This document shows positions 48,106 through 61,914 of a DNA stretch of 64,000 nt, piece after piece (positions within the stretch are counted from its first letter, which is position 1; each line of letters begins with the position of its first letter). The notes under the pieces were generated by a model that searched no databases, had not been told where the DNA came from, and was given only the letters and a program-made list of their open reading frames with translations. The DNA lies in assembly GCF_036320965.1 (NCBI RefSeq), contig NC_092257.1, positions 20,467,413 to 20,531,412 of the forward strand, written 5' to 3'. This DNA comes from Panulirus ornatus. Lineage: Eukaryota > Arthropoda > Malacostraca > Decapoda > Palinuridae. The translations under genes and the position numbers were made by a program.

Positions 48106-48916
48106 TACACTTGGAAGCGAGTGGAAGCACCGAGTCCTGCACTCTCGGCGGCCCACATGAGAAACGTCATAATTCCCAGATGGTGAACTTTGGAAAACGT
48201 GGCTCCCACTCCACATTCTAACACCGTCCTCTACTTACACGATAAACACAGAGGACTGTGGAAAACAACACCACTAGAAAATATACACATACATATATAA
48301 ATAACTCCCATAAACACGTGTCAACATCGGGGTCCATACACTGTTCACCTCATTACCTGTAACTGTAGCAAACACTAGAGACAACCCGTCCAACAACAAC
48401 AACAACATCTCACCAGACAAATGTGGGGCTGAGCATCCAGGTCGTGGAGTACGTCAGCCTGCCAGCCGCGGCCCCAAACAGACTGACTCATCAGGGAGGC
48501 GACCATGCAATCGGAGCAGTGAAGGTGGACGAGTCTCCAAAACCAACGTCGCGGTGTTTGCACGGTGTCCGCTCCTCCAACTTAGCCTCCCCACGCCGCC
48601 TCTCTCCCTCTCTTCTCTTCTCTCCACCAACTTCACACACACACATCCACATCCCTGCTACTTACCGCCCCCCTTCAGTACAGCTCTGCGTCAAACTCCC
48701 GCACGCCTTCTCCTACCGCCACCTCTACTCGACTCGCCCCAGCAAGTCCAGCCTCTGACGTCACACCCCCTCCTCCCTCCCGCGTGACACCATGTAGTAC
48801 ATGCGTTCCCTACGATGCTGCTCTACTATCACACGTCGCCCATGTCACCCCAACACTCACCGACACACGTACAATTTACTTTTTGTAAGTTCAATTTTGC
48901 CCGAAATTCTGCCACG

Positions 48917-48919
<3 letters not shown>
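48106..48919. other. Anonymous sequence
   Basis: No gene; (CAA)n of five or six units near 48391-48407. Confidence 0.4.

Positions 48920-48991
<72 letters not shown>
48920..48991. repeat. Compound (CA)n(TA)n microsatellite
   Basis: CA to 48959 and then TA to 48991. Confidence 0.97.
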
Positions 48992-51566
<2,575 letters not shown>

Positions 51567-51586
51567 TATATATATATATATATATA
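51567..51586. repeat. (TA)10 between LINE and SINE
   Basis: Junction tract. Confidence 0.92.
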
Positions 51587-51686
51587 GTCGCTTTTTCCCG
51601 TGTAAGCGAGGGAGCGTTAAGAACAGAGGACTGAGCCTTAGAGGCAATATCCTCACTTGGCCCCCTTCTCTGTTCCTTCATTTGGA

Positions 51687-51692
<6 letters not shown>
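51587..51692 (-). mobile_element. SINE A copy 6, tail half
   Basis: Plus-strand text GTCGCTTTTTCCCGTGTAAG, then GCGTTAAGAACAGAGGACTG, then CCCTTCTCTGTTCCTTCATT is the reverse complement of the tail half of copy 1. Lies tail-first against the LINE. Confidence 0.88.

Positions 51693-51754
<62 letters not shown>
51693..51754. repeat. (TA)n microsatellite
   Basis: Between SINE A copy 6 and the tail of SINE D copy 2. Confidence 0.97.
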
Positions 51755-51756
<2 letters not shown>

Positions 51757-51920
51757 CTCGCCTTTGCCAAGTACCTATCTGATCAAACTCTAAGGAAGGA
51801 TGAACAGCTGGGTTGACTATAGACCGACTGCCGCAACCAAAATTCGAACCTAACGTGCTCGACCTTGGACGGCCGGAGAATGCGTCAGGGTCAGCAACGC
51901 TAACAGCCACACCACAGAAT
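51755..51920 (-). mobile_element. tRNA-derived SINE D, copy 2
   Basis: Minus strand: TGGCTGTTAGCGTTGCTGAC (A-box region), about 40 bp, GGTTCGAATTTTGG (B box, close to consensus), GCGGCAGTCGGTCTATAGTC, GCTGTTCATCCTTCC, ending GGCAAAGGCGAGGG before (TA)n. Layout equals 12345-12513. Confidence 0.82.
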
Positions 51921-52068
51921 TTTGACGGACAATTATCATGAGTCCTCCTCCCTGTCCTTGTCAGTCTGTCTCTTACAGTTACGTTGTCGTAGTAAGCTGG
52001 GAGAGGTAGCAGACTTCAGGCCGTGTGGAGGTTGTGTTCCACGAGTAGTTTAGAGTATTTGTGTGTGT

Positions 52069-52107
<39 letters not shown>

Positions 52108-52696
52108 TTTCCGATGCCACAGGCGATGAGTTGCAGGGTGACAAGTTTGGTCGCTGGGTATTCTGTGGAGCGGTGGGGTTTGTTTGGGAAAAGTGAGGCT
52201 GATGGTTCTTTGCTGCTGTTGGTTCTTTGCTGCTGTTCCTTGGGGTGTTTGTGCTGGAGGTGAGGGTGTTTATGGAGGGGTTATTAGGAGTTGCTGCATG
52301 TCCAATGACCTGCAAGGTCGTTTCCGGACGCCAGTAACGTGCAGTGAAAGGGGGGTATCAGTGAGTGCAATCGAAGCGTAAGATGGAGCAGTGCTTTTCA
52401 GCAATGGGTGTCTGGCTGGCACTGCGACCAGAGGTACACTGGTGGTTTAGGGTTAGGGAGGAACGTCACTGATTTGATGACCGGACCATCATCTCCAAAC
52501 TGAGTATGACACTGGGTCCGGCACAGCGGCCGAGGACAGCCTGAGGCTGCGGTCCATGCGGGAGCAGGGATAGTTGGGACCCTTTGGGCTAGGAAAATGC
52601 ATGAAGGATGTGCTCCCAGTAATTGACGTCCTGCCATCTATTTTTTTTTTTTTTTTTGAGCGTAGGCTGGAGGCTGCTACAGATGATCCTGGTTCT

Positions 52697-52699
<3 letters not shown>
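51921..52699. other. Anonymous sequence with (GT)n and T17
   Basis: (GT)n at about 52060-52105, T run at 52641-52657. A small duplication (GGTTCTTTGCTGCTGTT, 52203 and 52222). No gene. Confidence 0.4.

Positions 52700-52730
<31 letters not shown>
52700..52730. repeat. (TA)n at the left end of LINE copy 4
   Basis: 15 TA units directly against the inverted LINE segment. Confidence 0.95.
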
Positions 52731-52734
<4 letters not shown>

Positions 52735-54136
52735 ACACCCCTGCCGCAAACCTACATTCACTGAGAACCAATCACTTTCCTCTCTTCCTACACGTACACA
52801 TGCCTTACATCCTCGATAAAAACTTTTCACTGCTTCTAACAACTTGCCTCCCACACCATATATTCTTAATACCTTCCACAGAGCATCTCTATCAACTCTA
52901 TCATATGCCTTCTCCAGATCCATAAATGCTACATACAAATCCATTTGCTTTTCTAAGTATTTCTCACATACATTCTTCAAAGCAAACACCTGATCCACAC
53001 ATCCTCTACCACTTCAGTGAATGTAGGTTTGCGGCAGGGGTGTGTGATGTCTCCATGGTTGTTTAATTTGTTTATGGATGGGGTTGTTAGGGAGGTAAAT
53101 GCAAGAGTCCTGGAAAGAGGGGCAAGTATGAAGTCTGTTGGGGATGAGAGAGCTTGGGAAGTGAGTCAGTTGTTGTTCGCTGATGATACAGCGCTGGTGG
53201 CTGATTCATGTGAGAAACTGCAGAAGCTGGTGACTGAGTTTGGTAAAGTGTGTGGAAGAAGAAAGTTAAGAGTAAATGTGAATAAGAGCAAGGTTATTAG
53301 GTACAGTAGGGTTGAGGGTCAAGTCAATTGGGAGGTGAGTTTGAATGGAGAAAAACTGGAGGAAGTGAAGTGTTTTAGATATCTGGGAGTGGATCTGTCA
53401 GCGGATGGAACCATGGAAGCGGAAGTGGATCATAGGGTGGGGGAGGGGGCGAAAATTTTGGGAGCCTTGAAAAATGTGTGGAAGTCGAGAACATTATCTC
53501 GGAAAGCAAAAATGGGTATGTTTGAAGGAATAGTGGTTCCAACAATGTTGTATGGTTGCGAGGCATGGGCTATGGATAGAGTTGTGCGCAGGAGGATGGA
53601 TGTGCTGGAAATGAGATGTTTGAGGACAATGTGTGGTGTGAGGTGGTTTGATCGAGTAAGTAACGTAAGGGTAAGAGAGATGTGTGGAAATAAAAAGAGC
53701 GTGGTTGAGAGAGCAGAAGAGGGTGTTTTGAAATGGTTTGGGCACATGGAGAGAATGAGTGAGGAAAGATTGACCAAGAGGATATATGTGTCGGAGGTGG
53801 AGGGAACGAGGAGAAGAGGGAGACCAAATTGGAGGTGGAAAGATGGAGTGAAAAAGATTTTGTGTGATCGGGGCCTGAACATGCAGGAGGGTGAAAGGAG
53901 GGCAAGGAATAGAGTGAATTGGAGTGATGTGGTATACAGGGGTTGACGTGCTGTCAGTGGAGTGAATCAAGGCATGTGAAGCGTCTGGGGTAAACCATGG
54001 AAAGCTGTGTAGGTATGTATATTTGCGTGTGTGGACGTGTGTATGTACATGTGTATGGGGGGGGGGTTGGGCCATTTCTTTCGTCTGTTTCCTTGCGCTA
54101 CCTCGCATACGCGGGAGACAGCGACAAAGTATAAAA

Positions 54137-54154
<18 letters not shown>
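52731..54154 (+). mobile_element. RTE-like LINE copy 4 with 5' inversion
   Basis: 52731-53015 is LINE sequence on the minus strand (from SGRG, upstream of motif A, to the start of motif B). From 53016 the LINE continues on the plus strand from motif B to the poly-A (54133-54154). The 32-bp stretch starting AGTGAATGTAGG is present in both arms. This is the classical product of twin priming during LINE insertion. Short 3' UTR and tail hairpin at 53947-54132. Flanked by (TA)n on both sides. Confidence 0.93.
53017..53946 (+). CDS. LINE RT, motif B to C-terminus (309 aa)
   Basis: Starts right at the inversion point; the Met arises from the junction and is not native. Shows GLRQGCVMSPWLFNLF (4-19), FADD (54-57), NVNKSKVI, FRYLGVDLSADG, CGVRWFDRVSNVRV and GRPNWRWKDGVKKIL. 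Motif A and the fingers lie in the opposite orientation at 52731-53015, so no functional RT can be made. Coding sequence is otherwise unbroken and nearly identical to copies 2 and 3. Confidence 0.9.
   Translation: MNVGLRQGCVMSPWLFNLFMDGVVREVNARVLERGASMKSVGDERAWEVSQLLFADDTALVADSCEKLQKLVTEFGKVCGRRKLRVNVNKSKVIRYSRVEGQVNWEVSLNGEKLEEVKCFRYLGVDLSADGTMEAEVDHRVGEGAKILGALKNVWKSRTLSRKAKMGMFEGIVVPTMLYGCEAWAMDRVVRRRMDVLEMRCLRTMCGVRWFDRVSNVRVREMCGNKKSVVERAEEGVLKWFGHMERMSEERLTKRIYVSEVEGTRRRGRPNWRWKDGVKKILCDRGLNMQEGERRARNRVNWSDVVYRG

Positions 54155-54200
<46 letters not shown>
54155..54200. repeat. (TA)n tail of LINE copy 4
   Basis: Directly follows a 22-bp A run. Confidence 0.96.
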
Positions 54201-54203
<3 letters not shown>

Positions 54204-54233
54204 TAAATTACAACAGACACGTGATATCATAAA

Positions 54234-54357
54234 TGCTGAAAAAAAACATATGAAAAGGAAAGACGAGATATCGAGCGTTTTCGTGTGTCTGAAGATATTT
54301 CAATACACGAAAGCGCTAAGGATCCTGAGTTTCCTTTTCCATGTGGTTGTTTTTTCA

Positions 54358-54360
<3 letters not shown>
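54234..54360. mobile_element. Foldback (MITE-like) element beside (TA)n
   Basis: TGCTGAAAAAAAACATATGA at the left mirrors CATGTGGTTGTTTTTTCAGCA at the right; GAGCGTTTTCGTGTG mirrors ATACACGAAAGCGCT. Arms about 55 bp with mismatches around a short centre (TCTGAAGATATTTC). About 127 bp, non-coding. Confidence 0.72.

Positions 54361-54446
<86 letters not shown>
54360..54446. repeat. (TA)n microsatellite
   Basis: Starts at the right end of the foldback element. Confidence 0.97.
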
Positions 54447-54449
<3 letters not shown>

Positions 54450-54686
54450 ACGAATCACTGTCCCGTCTATGCACTGGACATCACCCATCCCTACAGCACA
54501 ACGAACACTACATCAACGTATCCCAAGACCCTTGATGACAACACGATGCAAGTACCACAGCCAAGCAACCGGACACTTACTACACAATCGCCCCGCGCTC
54601 TTCCCCACATACGACACTAACCTTTATGACCTACGACCCGCTGTGGGGCGCCTCATGAAGACAGAAGGAATTTCCTGAGTTTGTTT
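54447..54686. other. Anonymous spacer
   Basis: No feature seen. Confidence 0.4.
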
Positions 54687-54805
<119 letters not shown>

Positions 54806-54829
54806 GTGAAACTGCCTATTGGTACTGCT

Positions 54830-55776
54830 AGGGGAGGGAGTTTCAAACTTGTGGGGCCCCCACTTCCCTAAACATTCTCTCATAAAACTTCTTAAATCTA
54901 TGTATGTCGTCTGCATAAACCAAGCCACCAGTCGAATATTCTGTTCCATTCATCATCCTTATACTAAAACAGAACTTCACTTCGTCTTTCTCTTTTTTCA
55001 ACTCGTTTGTTGCTTAATTTCAAGTACAGTCCTCTACTTGTTCTATCCCTGCGTCTCTCAAAGAACTGTCCACCATCCACGTCGTCCACTATCTCTTCCA
55101 AGGGGACAAATCGAAAGCCTCTAGCCTTTCCCTTGTAACTAAGCTCCCTTTCTTCCTGTACCATCTTCTTCGCCCTCCTCTGAACCTTCTCTATTGGCTC
55201 TTTGTGCTTCTTTGGGTGCGGTGACTAAATCTGAGAAGCATATTCTAGTTTGGGCCTTATGAAAGTCATGGACTCCTGGCTCAAAAAATTTCCAGATCCA
55301 TATACTTGACAGCTATTCTTATCGTCTGCCTCTTTAACTGCTCTACAATGATATTGTGAGGACAGGTTAGGAACGATGTCGAATTCCAAATCCTTCTCCC
55401 ACACATAATTCTGAAGCTTATTTCCCGCTACATATTAATCAAGCTGACGCTTTCTTTCACTCTGTCCCATCCTCATTACTTTAGCTCAGGTCGAATCTTA
55501 TCATCCGTCTCAGACCAACATGGAGTCTGTCTAGGTTCCCTTGTAAGCTGGTGCAACCCTCCTCGCTTTTCACGCCCCTCACGACCTCCGGATCACCTGC
55601 AAACACATTCAGGTAGGAGGCCATGCCTCCAAGCCAGTCATACACATAGATCAGGAAGAGTAATGACCACAGAAGCAAAACCTGTGGCACTCCACGAGTC
55701 ACCCTGTCCCACTGAGAGAAAGCTCCTCTGACACAAGTCCTTTGTTCCCCCTTCCACTGGCATAATCTTCTAACCA

Positions 55777-55777
<1 letters not shown>
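54830..55777 (-). mobile_element. CR1/jockey-like LINE, 3' two thirds
   Basis: Minus strand. 3' end at 54830 with GGGAGTTTCAAACTTGTGGG (diverged terminal block). Thumb and tail coding in broken frames to 55480. RT motifs B and C at 55481-55720. Cut by a (GT)n at 55778. A second copy of the family's terminal block lies beyond it at 55860-55915 (TGTACACTCGCGGGGCCC). Confidence 0.78.
55481..55776 (-). pseudogene. RT motif B-C remnant
   Basis: Frame (part of 55481-55891) reads RVTRGVPQVLLLWSLLFLIY (motif B, with the usual GSVLGP changed) and then YLNVFAGDPEVVRGVKSEEG. Motif C is F-A-G-D, missing the first catalytic Asp. The upstream part of the frame is Thr-His repeats from the CA run. Not functional. 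Confidence 0.8.
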
Positions 55778-55841
<64 letters not shown>

Positions 55842-55852
55842 TGTGTGTGTGT
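55778..55852. repeat. (GT)n microsatellite
   Basis: About 36 units with one TATG break, sitting inside the LINE remnant. Confidence 0.96.
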
Positions 55853-56219
55853 AACTGCCATGTTGTACATGTGGGGATGCAAGCTGTACACTCGCGGGGC
55901 CCTGTCTCTTTAGTCTAAGTTCTGTTTAGCATTTAGCAATGTGCAACACTTCATTTTCGACACTAGCATGATTTAGACAAAGAGAAATGGCTTGGTAAAA
56001 GATGTCATAAGGCAAAGTAGCTTCGAAATGTGAAGAAGCGAAGGTGCAGACGTCACTGCTGCCACATGCAGCATCTGCAAGGTAGAAAGAGAGCACGGAT
56101 CGAGTGCAGCGGGATAAGAAAAGAGGAATAATGAAACACTGAAAAGAAAACTGTGGGCAAGCCAGCCGTAAAACCAAAACTATTTCATCAGGAGCGAGTT
56201 GTGTGTTAAAGAGCAACTA

Positions 56220-57640
56220 TGTAATCAGAGGAAAATGTTGACGAGGATAATGCAAGGCTATAGCCCCTCAAGTGTTTTCACAGCGGAAGACACTACAGCC
56301 CCTCAAACGTGTTTTCACAAGGACACTACAGCCCCAACGTAAGTGACATGGAATGGGTAGGAGGTGTTAGAAATCGATGAAATACTTACAAAAGATATTA
56401 ACTGAATGCTAAAAGGACTTGACCCATACAAGGCTCTTGGTCCTGATGATATATCGTAAGGCAGATACGCCTGAAAGACCACTTGAATTGCAGTTCAAGA
56501 GAGGCATAATGCCAAGGGAATGGTAAAAGGGCAAACGTCATACCTACATAAGAAAGGGGTCCGGGAACAGGGGCTGCACTACTGACCCGCCTCACTAACG
56601 AGTGTGGTATGTTAAGTTCTGGATGAAGATTATTAGAATGCAGGTGGACGACAATCTCTGCCACGGAGAAATTTTCCGAGACACAGCATGGCTTTCGGGA
56701 GAGGAAGTCACGTGTAACTAAACTACCAGTGTTTTACGAGAGAGTGAGCTCAGTTCTGGACAAAAGGGGAAGGCTGGGTGGACTGTCTGTATCTGGACTG
56801 CCAGTAGGCATCTGACACAAAATCACATAGGTGGCTGATTAAGACTTGATGGATAAGCAAGCAGGAACATGAGCGGGAAACTTCGTTGAACAGATGATCA
56901 TCTCAGTGGGAGGGAACAATAGACACTTGGCAGAGAAGCCTATTCCAAATGGGGCAGAGGTGATCCGAGGAGCACTACAGAGTTCGGTTCTCGGACCATT
57001 ATTTGCATGAAGGTATGGAATCCAACCTTGAATATGTTCGCAGCCGATGCAAAGGTCACGAGGGAAGTGAGAAGCGATAAGGACTGCATTCAGCTTACAA
57101 GCTAACCTGAAGAGAATCCAAAGTCGGTCTGAAACATGGTTTTAACGATAATCAATCCTAGCGGGTTTTAGGAGGATAGAAAAAAAAAAAAAAAACGAAA
57201 GATGGTCTCAAAATGATCACTGCCTTGCAAGAAATAAGCTTCAAGAACCTGTGTGTGAGATGGGCCTGGGAATAGACAACTTCACTAACCTGTAGCCAGA
57301 ATCCCATCTTGGGGGGAATAGAAATAGAGACAAGCTGTCTGCTGACAAATATCAAAACAGTTTTCAAGTTTATGAATGAAGAAAAGAGTTATGTAGGGAT
57401 GAAGAACATGAGGTCGTCAAATGAAATTAAGTACTCAGGTTCTAACTAAGGATGTAACGAAATAATGCTATAGTATAAGAGGGATGGATACATAGAACAG
57501 ATTAACTGAGGACATGGTTAATACGAACATCAAATACAAATCTCAGAGGGTGTATAGCATCATAGAGTGCTAAAGAAATGGGGCCATACGAGAGTAAACC
57601 TCCCTCCGTGTACAGTACAAATAGGTAATTAACTTGATGT
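56220..57640 (+). mobile_element. CR1/jockey-like LINE, eroded but long
   Basis: Plus strand, broken frames. PYKALGPDDIS (near 56425-56455), QHGFRRGS-like (56685-56710), GWVDCLYLDCQ (motif A, 56770-56805), NMFAADAKVTREVRSD (motif C region, 57030-57080, F-A-A-D). The 3' end near 57570-57630 has GGGGCCATACGAGAGTAAAC and ACAAATAGGTAATTAA. Same family as 1-1495 and equally inactive. Confidence 0.8.
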
Positions 57641-58391
57641 TGGAACAGAACAACCAGAGGACATAACATAAACCTAAGCTAAGAACGTATTTAACTTGAC
57701 TGTGTATGAGTGGTGGATGAAAGGAACATACTGTATCAGGAAACAGCAAAAGCGGAACAGCGTACAAAAGTTGAAGTTGTATGATAACGGAGAATGTTCT
57801 AGATCTAGCTGGGATATCGCAAAAAAAAAAAATCGTAGAACTCCCTCACCGTACGGGACAAATCTATAATGAAATTAGGCAATCAAAACAAACATTCCTC
57901 CAGCTTCGCTCGTTTAAGCGTCAAAGCCAAGTTATCTCTGCGATACTGTCGCTGTCTGCAGCATTGCCCTGCCTCTCAGAGGTAAGAGGACAATGCATTC
58001 TATCAATAAAAACAGTCCATCCCATACACTACTCCAATAACAAGAAATAAGACTGTATAATGACGGAGATTCCATTAGCGGGTCTAGGCGCACAAATTAA
58101 ACACCATCATGTTGCTCAACATAAACACAATCATGATGCACGGGCGCAATGCATACTTAGCAATTGTGCCGCAATTACGTAATGGCGTATATACCACAGT
58201 TCCCAACAAGAGTATCATCAGTGTGGGGCGACGAGAGCCAGCACGGTCCAAAGGAGAAACATCGCCCCCTCCACCCCAAACCTTTCTCAAGACAGTCTCA
58301 AGAATTTACGACACAGATCCTATATTAGGACAGCAACGAGCTCATAAACAAAGCAAAATCACAGAAACAGCATGTGTGTAATATACAATTG

Positions 58392-58395
<4 letters not shown>
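57641..58395. other. Anonymous sequence
   Basis: No gene or recognised element. Confidence 0.4.

Positions 58396-58456
<61 letters not shown>
58396..58456. repeat. (GA)n microsatellite
   Basis: About 30 GA units. Confidence 0.97.
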
Positions 58457-58458
<2 letters not shown>

Positions 58459-59319
58459 GAGGTCCTAGACGATCCTCGGGTAAGCAACCCTCACCTTCCC
58501 TCGCTCGGGCCTGATCACTGTGTGGCACGACCACACGCCCAACGCACTAATCCAACGAGACCAACTAAGTTGACGTTCACAGGATCAGGCACGTGAGCAC
58601 GTACAACTTCAGGTCGAACTTCTACTGGAACTTCGCTGCGCTCGGGGGAGGCACATACGAGTCACGTCCGAAAGTATTCCAAATTCTCTTATTCCATTTA
58701 TCTATATCGTATATATATCTAAAGTCTATTAATATTGTCCATTATAAGTTCACTGGGGTCTCATGAGGTGCGATCTCTGAATATAACACAAAAACACACA
58801 ATACCAACGATGAGAAGGGTGACCCATGACTGCAGGTACAAAATGTCAATACAAAATCTTTATCGATGCTTGCCGAGCCACCGCCGACTTGCCAATCAAC
58901 AAAAACAACTAAAACAAACAACAAACACACCGGCGTCAAGGCATTTTGGCTTCACTTCGTACATGGAAGGATAAAATGATGATTGCATTACCTTACTGGT
59001 CTCCTTTGTAAGGATGCCTCCAAATACGACAAAAAAAAAGTGTAATTGCCACACTTTTATTCTTAAAAATATAAATAAAAATCGTCTGATTCAAACTAGT
59101 TCGTGGAGCTGGTAACTTTCACAACGTTTAAACCATAAAAATATCGGCATCTCGACAAAAGTAATAACTTCCATACATCTTAGTTTAAACAAATTCATCA
59201 CCTGTTTCGTCCAGTCCATATACACATTTGTTCATTAACTACGATGAATATAATTATCATCAATCGTGAAACCGAAATTAGACAAAACCGTTAATTCTAC
59301 AGACATTTCGACATACAAA
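58457..59319. other. Anonymous sequence
   Basis: No gene. The frame at 58742-58939 minus has a hydrophobic start but no other support. Confidence 0.4.
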
Positions 59320-59490
59320 CAAAATATTAGATGCCTCACTCCTTGAAACAGCCTTTTTAAAAACAGGGTGTAAACAGGTAACTACACACATACACAGACA
59401 CACACACAAACGAAATATTAGATGTCTCACTCCTTAAAACTGCCTTTAAAAGAGTATACACAGGTAACCTACACACACACATACACAATG
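59320..59490. repeat. Diverged direct duplication, about 90 bp apart
   Basis: AATATTAGATGCCTCACTCC at 59326 and AATATTAGATGTCTCACTCC at 59415, both followed by TT(G/A)AAAC(A/T)GCC and a GGTAACTACACACA-like end. Confidence 0.75.
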
Positions 59491-59877
59491 TCTATGAGTC
59501 AGCCCGTATCCGCATGGGTTCCAATTTTGGGCGCGGCAACCAGCCAACGTTTAATCCATGTCTTCACCTCAGAGCTGGTCGATATATGGGTAACTCCTTC
59601 ACGACGTGAAATATCACCGAATCTTCAGTTATCAAATACGAAAAGAACTGTAACATTAATATTAGTGAAAGTCTATACTAACTTAATCGCTCTGTCGTTG
59701 ACAACATTTGTTAACACTTCCCCTTCCTGTCGACATACTATACAATCTCTGACAGACCAGAACACACCATCCGGTAATACTTGTTTACCAATGGCGTCTT
59801 GGCTACGTCTCTCCCTTGTACATCAACTGACTGTTCTACGTCTTCTATCTCGTTCTTGCAACTTGTACCTCCCCTGA
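59422..59877 (+). CDS. Unrecognised open frame, 151 aa, doubtful
   Basis: Opens with MSHSLKLPLKEYTQVTYTHT inside the duplicated stretch and ends LLSRSCNLYLP. It is the longest frame in the window that is neither a retroelement nor a tandem repeat. The composition is Ser/Thr/Leu-rich, with no domain, signal peptide or membrane segment that I recognise. In a sequence this long, a 150-codon frame by chance is expected now and then. No splice or polyadenylation context was recognised. Probably not a gene. Confidence 0.12.
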   Translation: MSHSLKLPLKEYTQVTYTHTYTMSMSQPVSAWVPILGAATSQRLIHVFTSELVDIWVTPSRREISPNLQLSNTKRTVTLILVKVYTNLIALSLTTFVNTSPSCRHTIQSLTDQNTPSGNTCLPMASWLRLSLVHQLTVLRLLSRSCNLYLP

Positions 59878-59976
59878 CAATGCGATCATTACACTAAAGT
59901 GCACTTGGAAACAACGTTTCATTTTCCTCGTGGTTATATGCATATACTAGATCACGCTCAAGACTGTAACCTCTTG

Positions 59977-59979
<3 letters not shown>

Positions 59980-60048
<69 letters not shown>
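59980..60048. repeat. (TA)n microsatellite
   Basis: Left flank of SINE A copy 7. Confidence 0.97.
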
Positions 60049-60050
<2 letters not shown>

Positions 60051-60265
60051 GAGTACTTCCCACGTATTCCCTTCGTGTCGTAAGCGACTAACAGGGTAGG
60101 GAGCGGGGGGCTGGAAATCCTCCTCTCCCGTTTTTTACTTAAAAAAAAAAGGGGGGGAGCAGAGAAGGGGGCCAAATGAGGATAGTCCCTCTAAGGCTCA
60201 GTTCTCTGTTCTTAACGCTACCTTGCTAATGCGGAAAATGGCGGGTGTATGAAAAAAAATGTATG
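60049..60265 (+). mobile_element. SINE A copy 7, nearly full length
   Basis: Lacks only the first about 20 bp of the head: ACTTCCCACGTATTCCC, AGGGAGCGGGGGGCTGGAAA, an A10 and G7 middle, CAGAGAAGGGGGCCAAATGA, TTCTTAACGCTACCTTGCTA, ATGCGGAAAATGGCG. Confidence 0.88.
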
Positions 60266-60269
60266 AAGG

Positions 60270-60436
60270 CAAGTATTGACATGAACATGTGTATATATGT
60301 ATGTCAGTGTATGTATACGTTGAAATGTATATGTATGTATATGTGCATGTGAGGGCGTTTATTTATATGTATGTGGGTAGGTTGGGCCATTCCCCGTCCG
60401 TTTCCTTGCGCTACCTCGCGGGAGACGGCGGATAAG

Positions 60437-60440
<4 letters not shown>
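60270..60440 (+). mobile_element. RTE-like LINE 3' end
   Basis: TATGTATATGTGCATGTGAG-like UTR, then GGGTAGGTTGGGCCATTCCC and TTCCTTGCGCTACCTCGCGG up to TAAGTATAA. Only the last about 170 bp, with a small deletion in the hairpin loop. Confidence 0.85.

Positions 60441-60514
<74 letters not shown>
60440..60514. repeat. (TA)n microsatellite
   Basis: Tail of the LINE end just before it. Confidence 0.97.
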
Positions 60515-60517
<3 letters not shown>

Positions 60518-60540
60518 GATCTGGAGAAGGCATATGATAT
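60515..60540 (+). mobile_element. 25-bp scrap of LINE RT motif A
   Basis: TGGATCTGGAGAAGGCATATGAT is identical over 23 bp to the motif A codons (MDLEKAYD) of the young copies, placed directly after (TA)n. The next bases do not match the LINE. Confidence 0.7.
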
Positions 60541-61914
60541 AAATATACAGGACGGGGTCCCACGAGCGCAAATCTTTTCCAGTGATACACACAAACTCAA
60601 AACAATAATGACAATAACGCAAGCACACATCCACTTTGACTCAACCTTTCTCCCTAACAACCAAGTACTATCAATACTATATACTTCAACAGGCTTTCAT
60701 TTAAGGTTAAAATCTGTCCAATCTATCATGGTTATTTCACAATAACACAACTTTGAGTTAAAATTCTCATTGTGTCAAGCAACCACTACGACACCCGATG
60801 CCCTTATCGTGGTAACCTTATCACTAGAGTATGTACCATCGCCAGTAACGCCCCACTCGCAGTCATGGCCATATCAAAACTCACGGTTGCCTCGAGCACT
60901 CACCATTTTAACCCTTCAATCACAACTCAGAACGTTCCCTATGATAATGTAAGTACTAAAGTGTACGGGCTTTTCCGGGTCTTTTCAAGACTTAACTAAA
61001 AAATGATTAGAGGAATTTTATCCATTCTATATAGTGATCGTATTCAACTTTATTTACAACTTCCGAATAAAGACAATGTTCTATTGTACCTAAGAGACTG
61101 ATACAGACCAATTAACTATCATGACGGCAAAACTCACTCTTGTATTGGTAGGCGATCTATCTTGCCATTAACCTGTGGCCCATACGGTACCTCAACTATC
61201 TAGGCTGTGCAAAAGTAAACATAAATTCTTCCCCAGAGGTACATACTTTGCATCTTACACATAACAATGACAGGCTTTTTAAGGAGAGTCTTCTTTCAAA
61301 CTGGCTATAAATGGCGATGAAGGCATGATGGACCTTCCTGACAGTTGAATTACCCTCCCTATGTAAAGCATTATTGGTGCTAATGTTCCGTGAATTACAA
61401 GTGTTTTTTTTTTTTTTATTTACTGTAAACCACCGACAGGTTTGGTTGATTTTCACTGAAATTTCAAAGGGGATACTTCCTTCTTAACAAGTACAAAAAA
61501 GAAATCTTATGATCCGCTAACTTAACGGTGGCTTCTCGTGATAACCCTGATTTTCTTTTTTAACCAGTTTTTTCTTTGCTCTCCACATTTCTACTGTTTG
61601 CCAATTACATAATGTCTCGTGTGTTCTGCCGTGGAGCAGAAACATGTGTACCTTCAGCCTCGAATACAGAGGCAAAAAATAAATGGGTTGAACAATATGA
61701 TGCGGAAAAGACATAAGTGGCACCCCAGCCTAGTTTTCTGTTAAGATGAGCAATGAGATGTGTATAAAGAAATAGCGGTACCCCACCCAGTCAGAACTTA
61801 CAAAGTGAAAGGCTGCTAGAAACGAATACAACATAAAAAAGGAAGAACAAAGATTCTTTTTAAGAATGTTGTGGCCAAGTGATAATGTGACATATATTCA
61901 TACGACAATGGGTG
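60541..61914. other. Anonymous AT-rich sequence
   Basis: No array, element or gene recognised in about 1.4 kb apart from a T15 run near 61405. Confidence 0.45.

Noticed and set aside
59422..59877. New 151-aa protein gene
   Set aside because: Kept only as a low-confidence entry: no domain, overlaps a duplicated stretch, and this length is compatible with chance in a window of this size.
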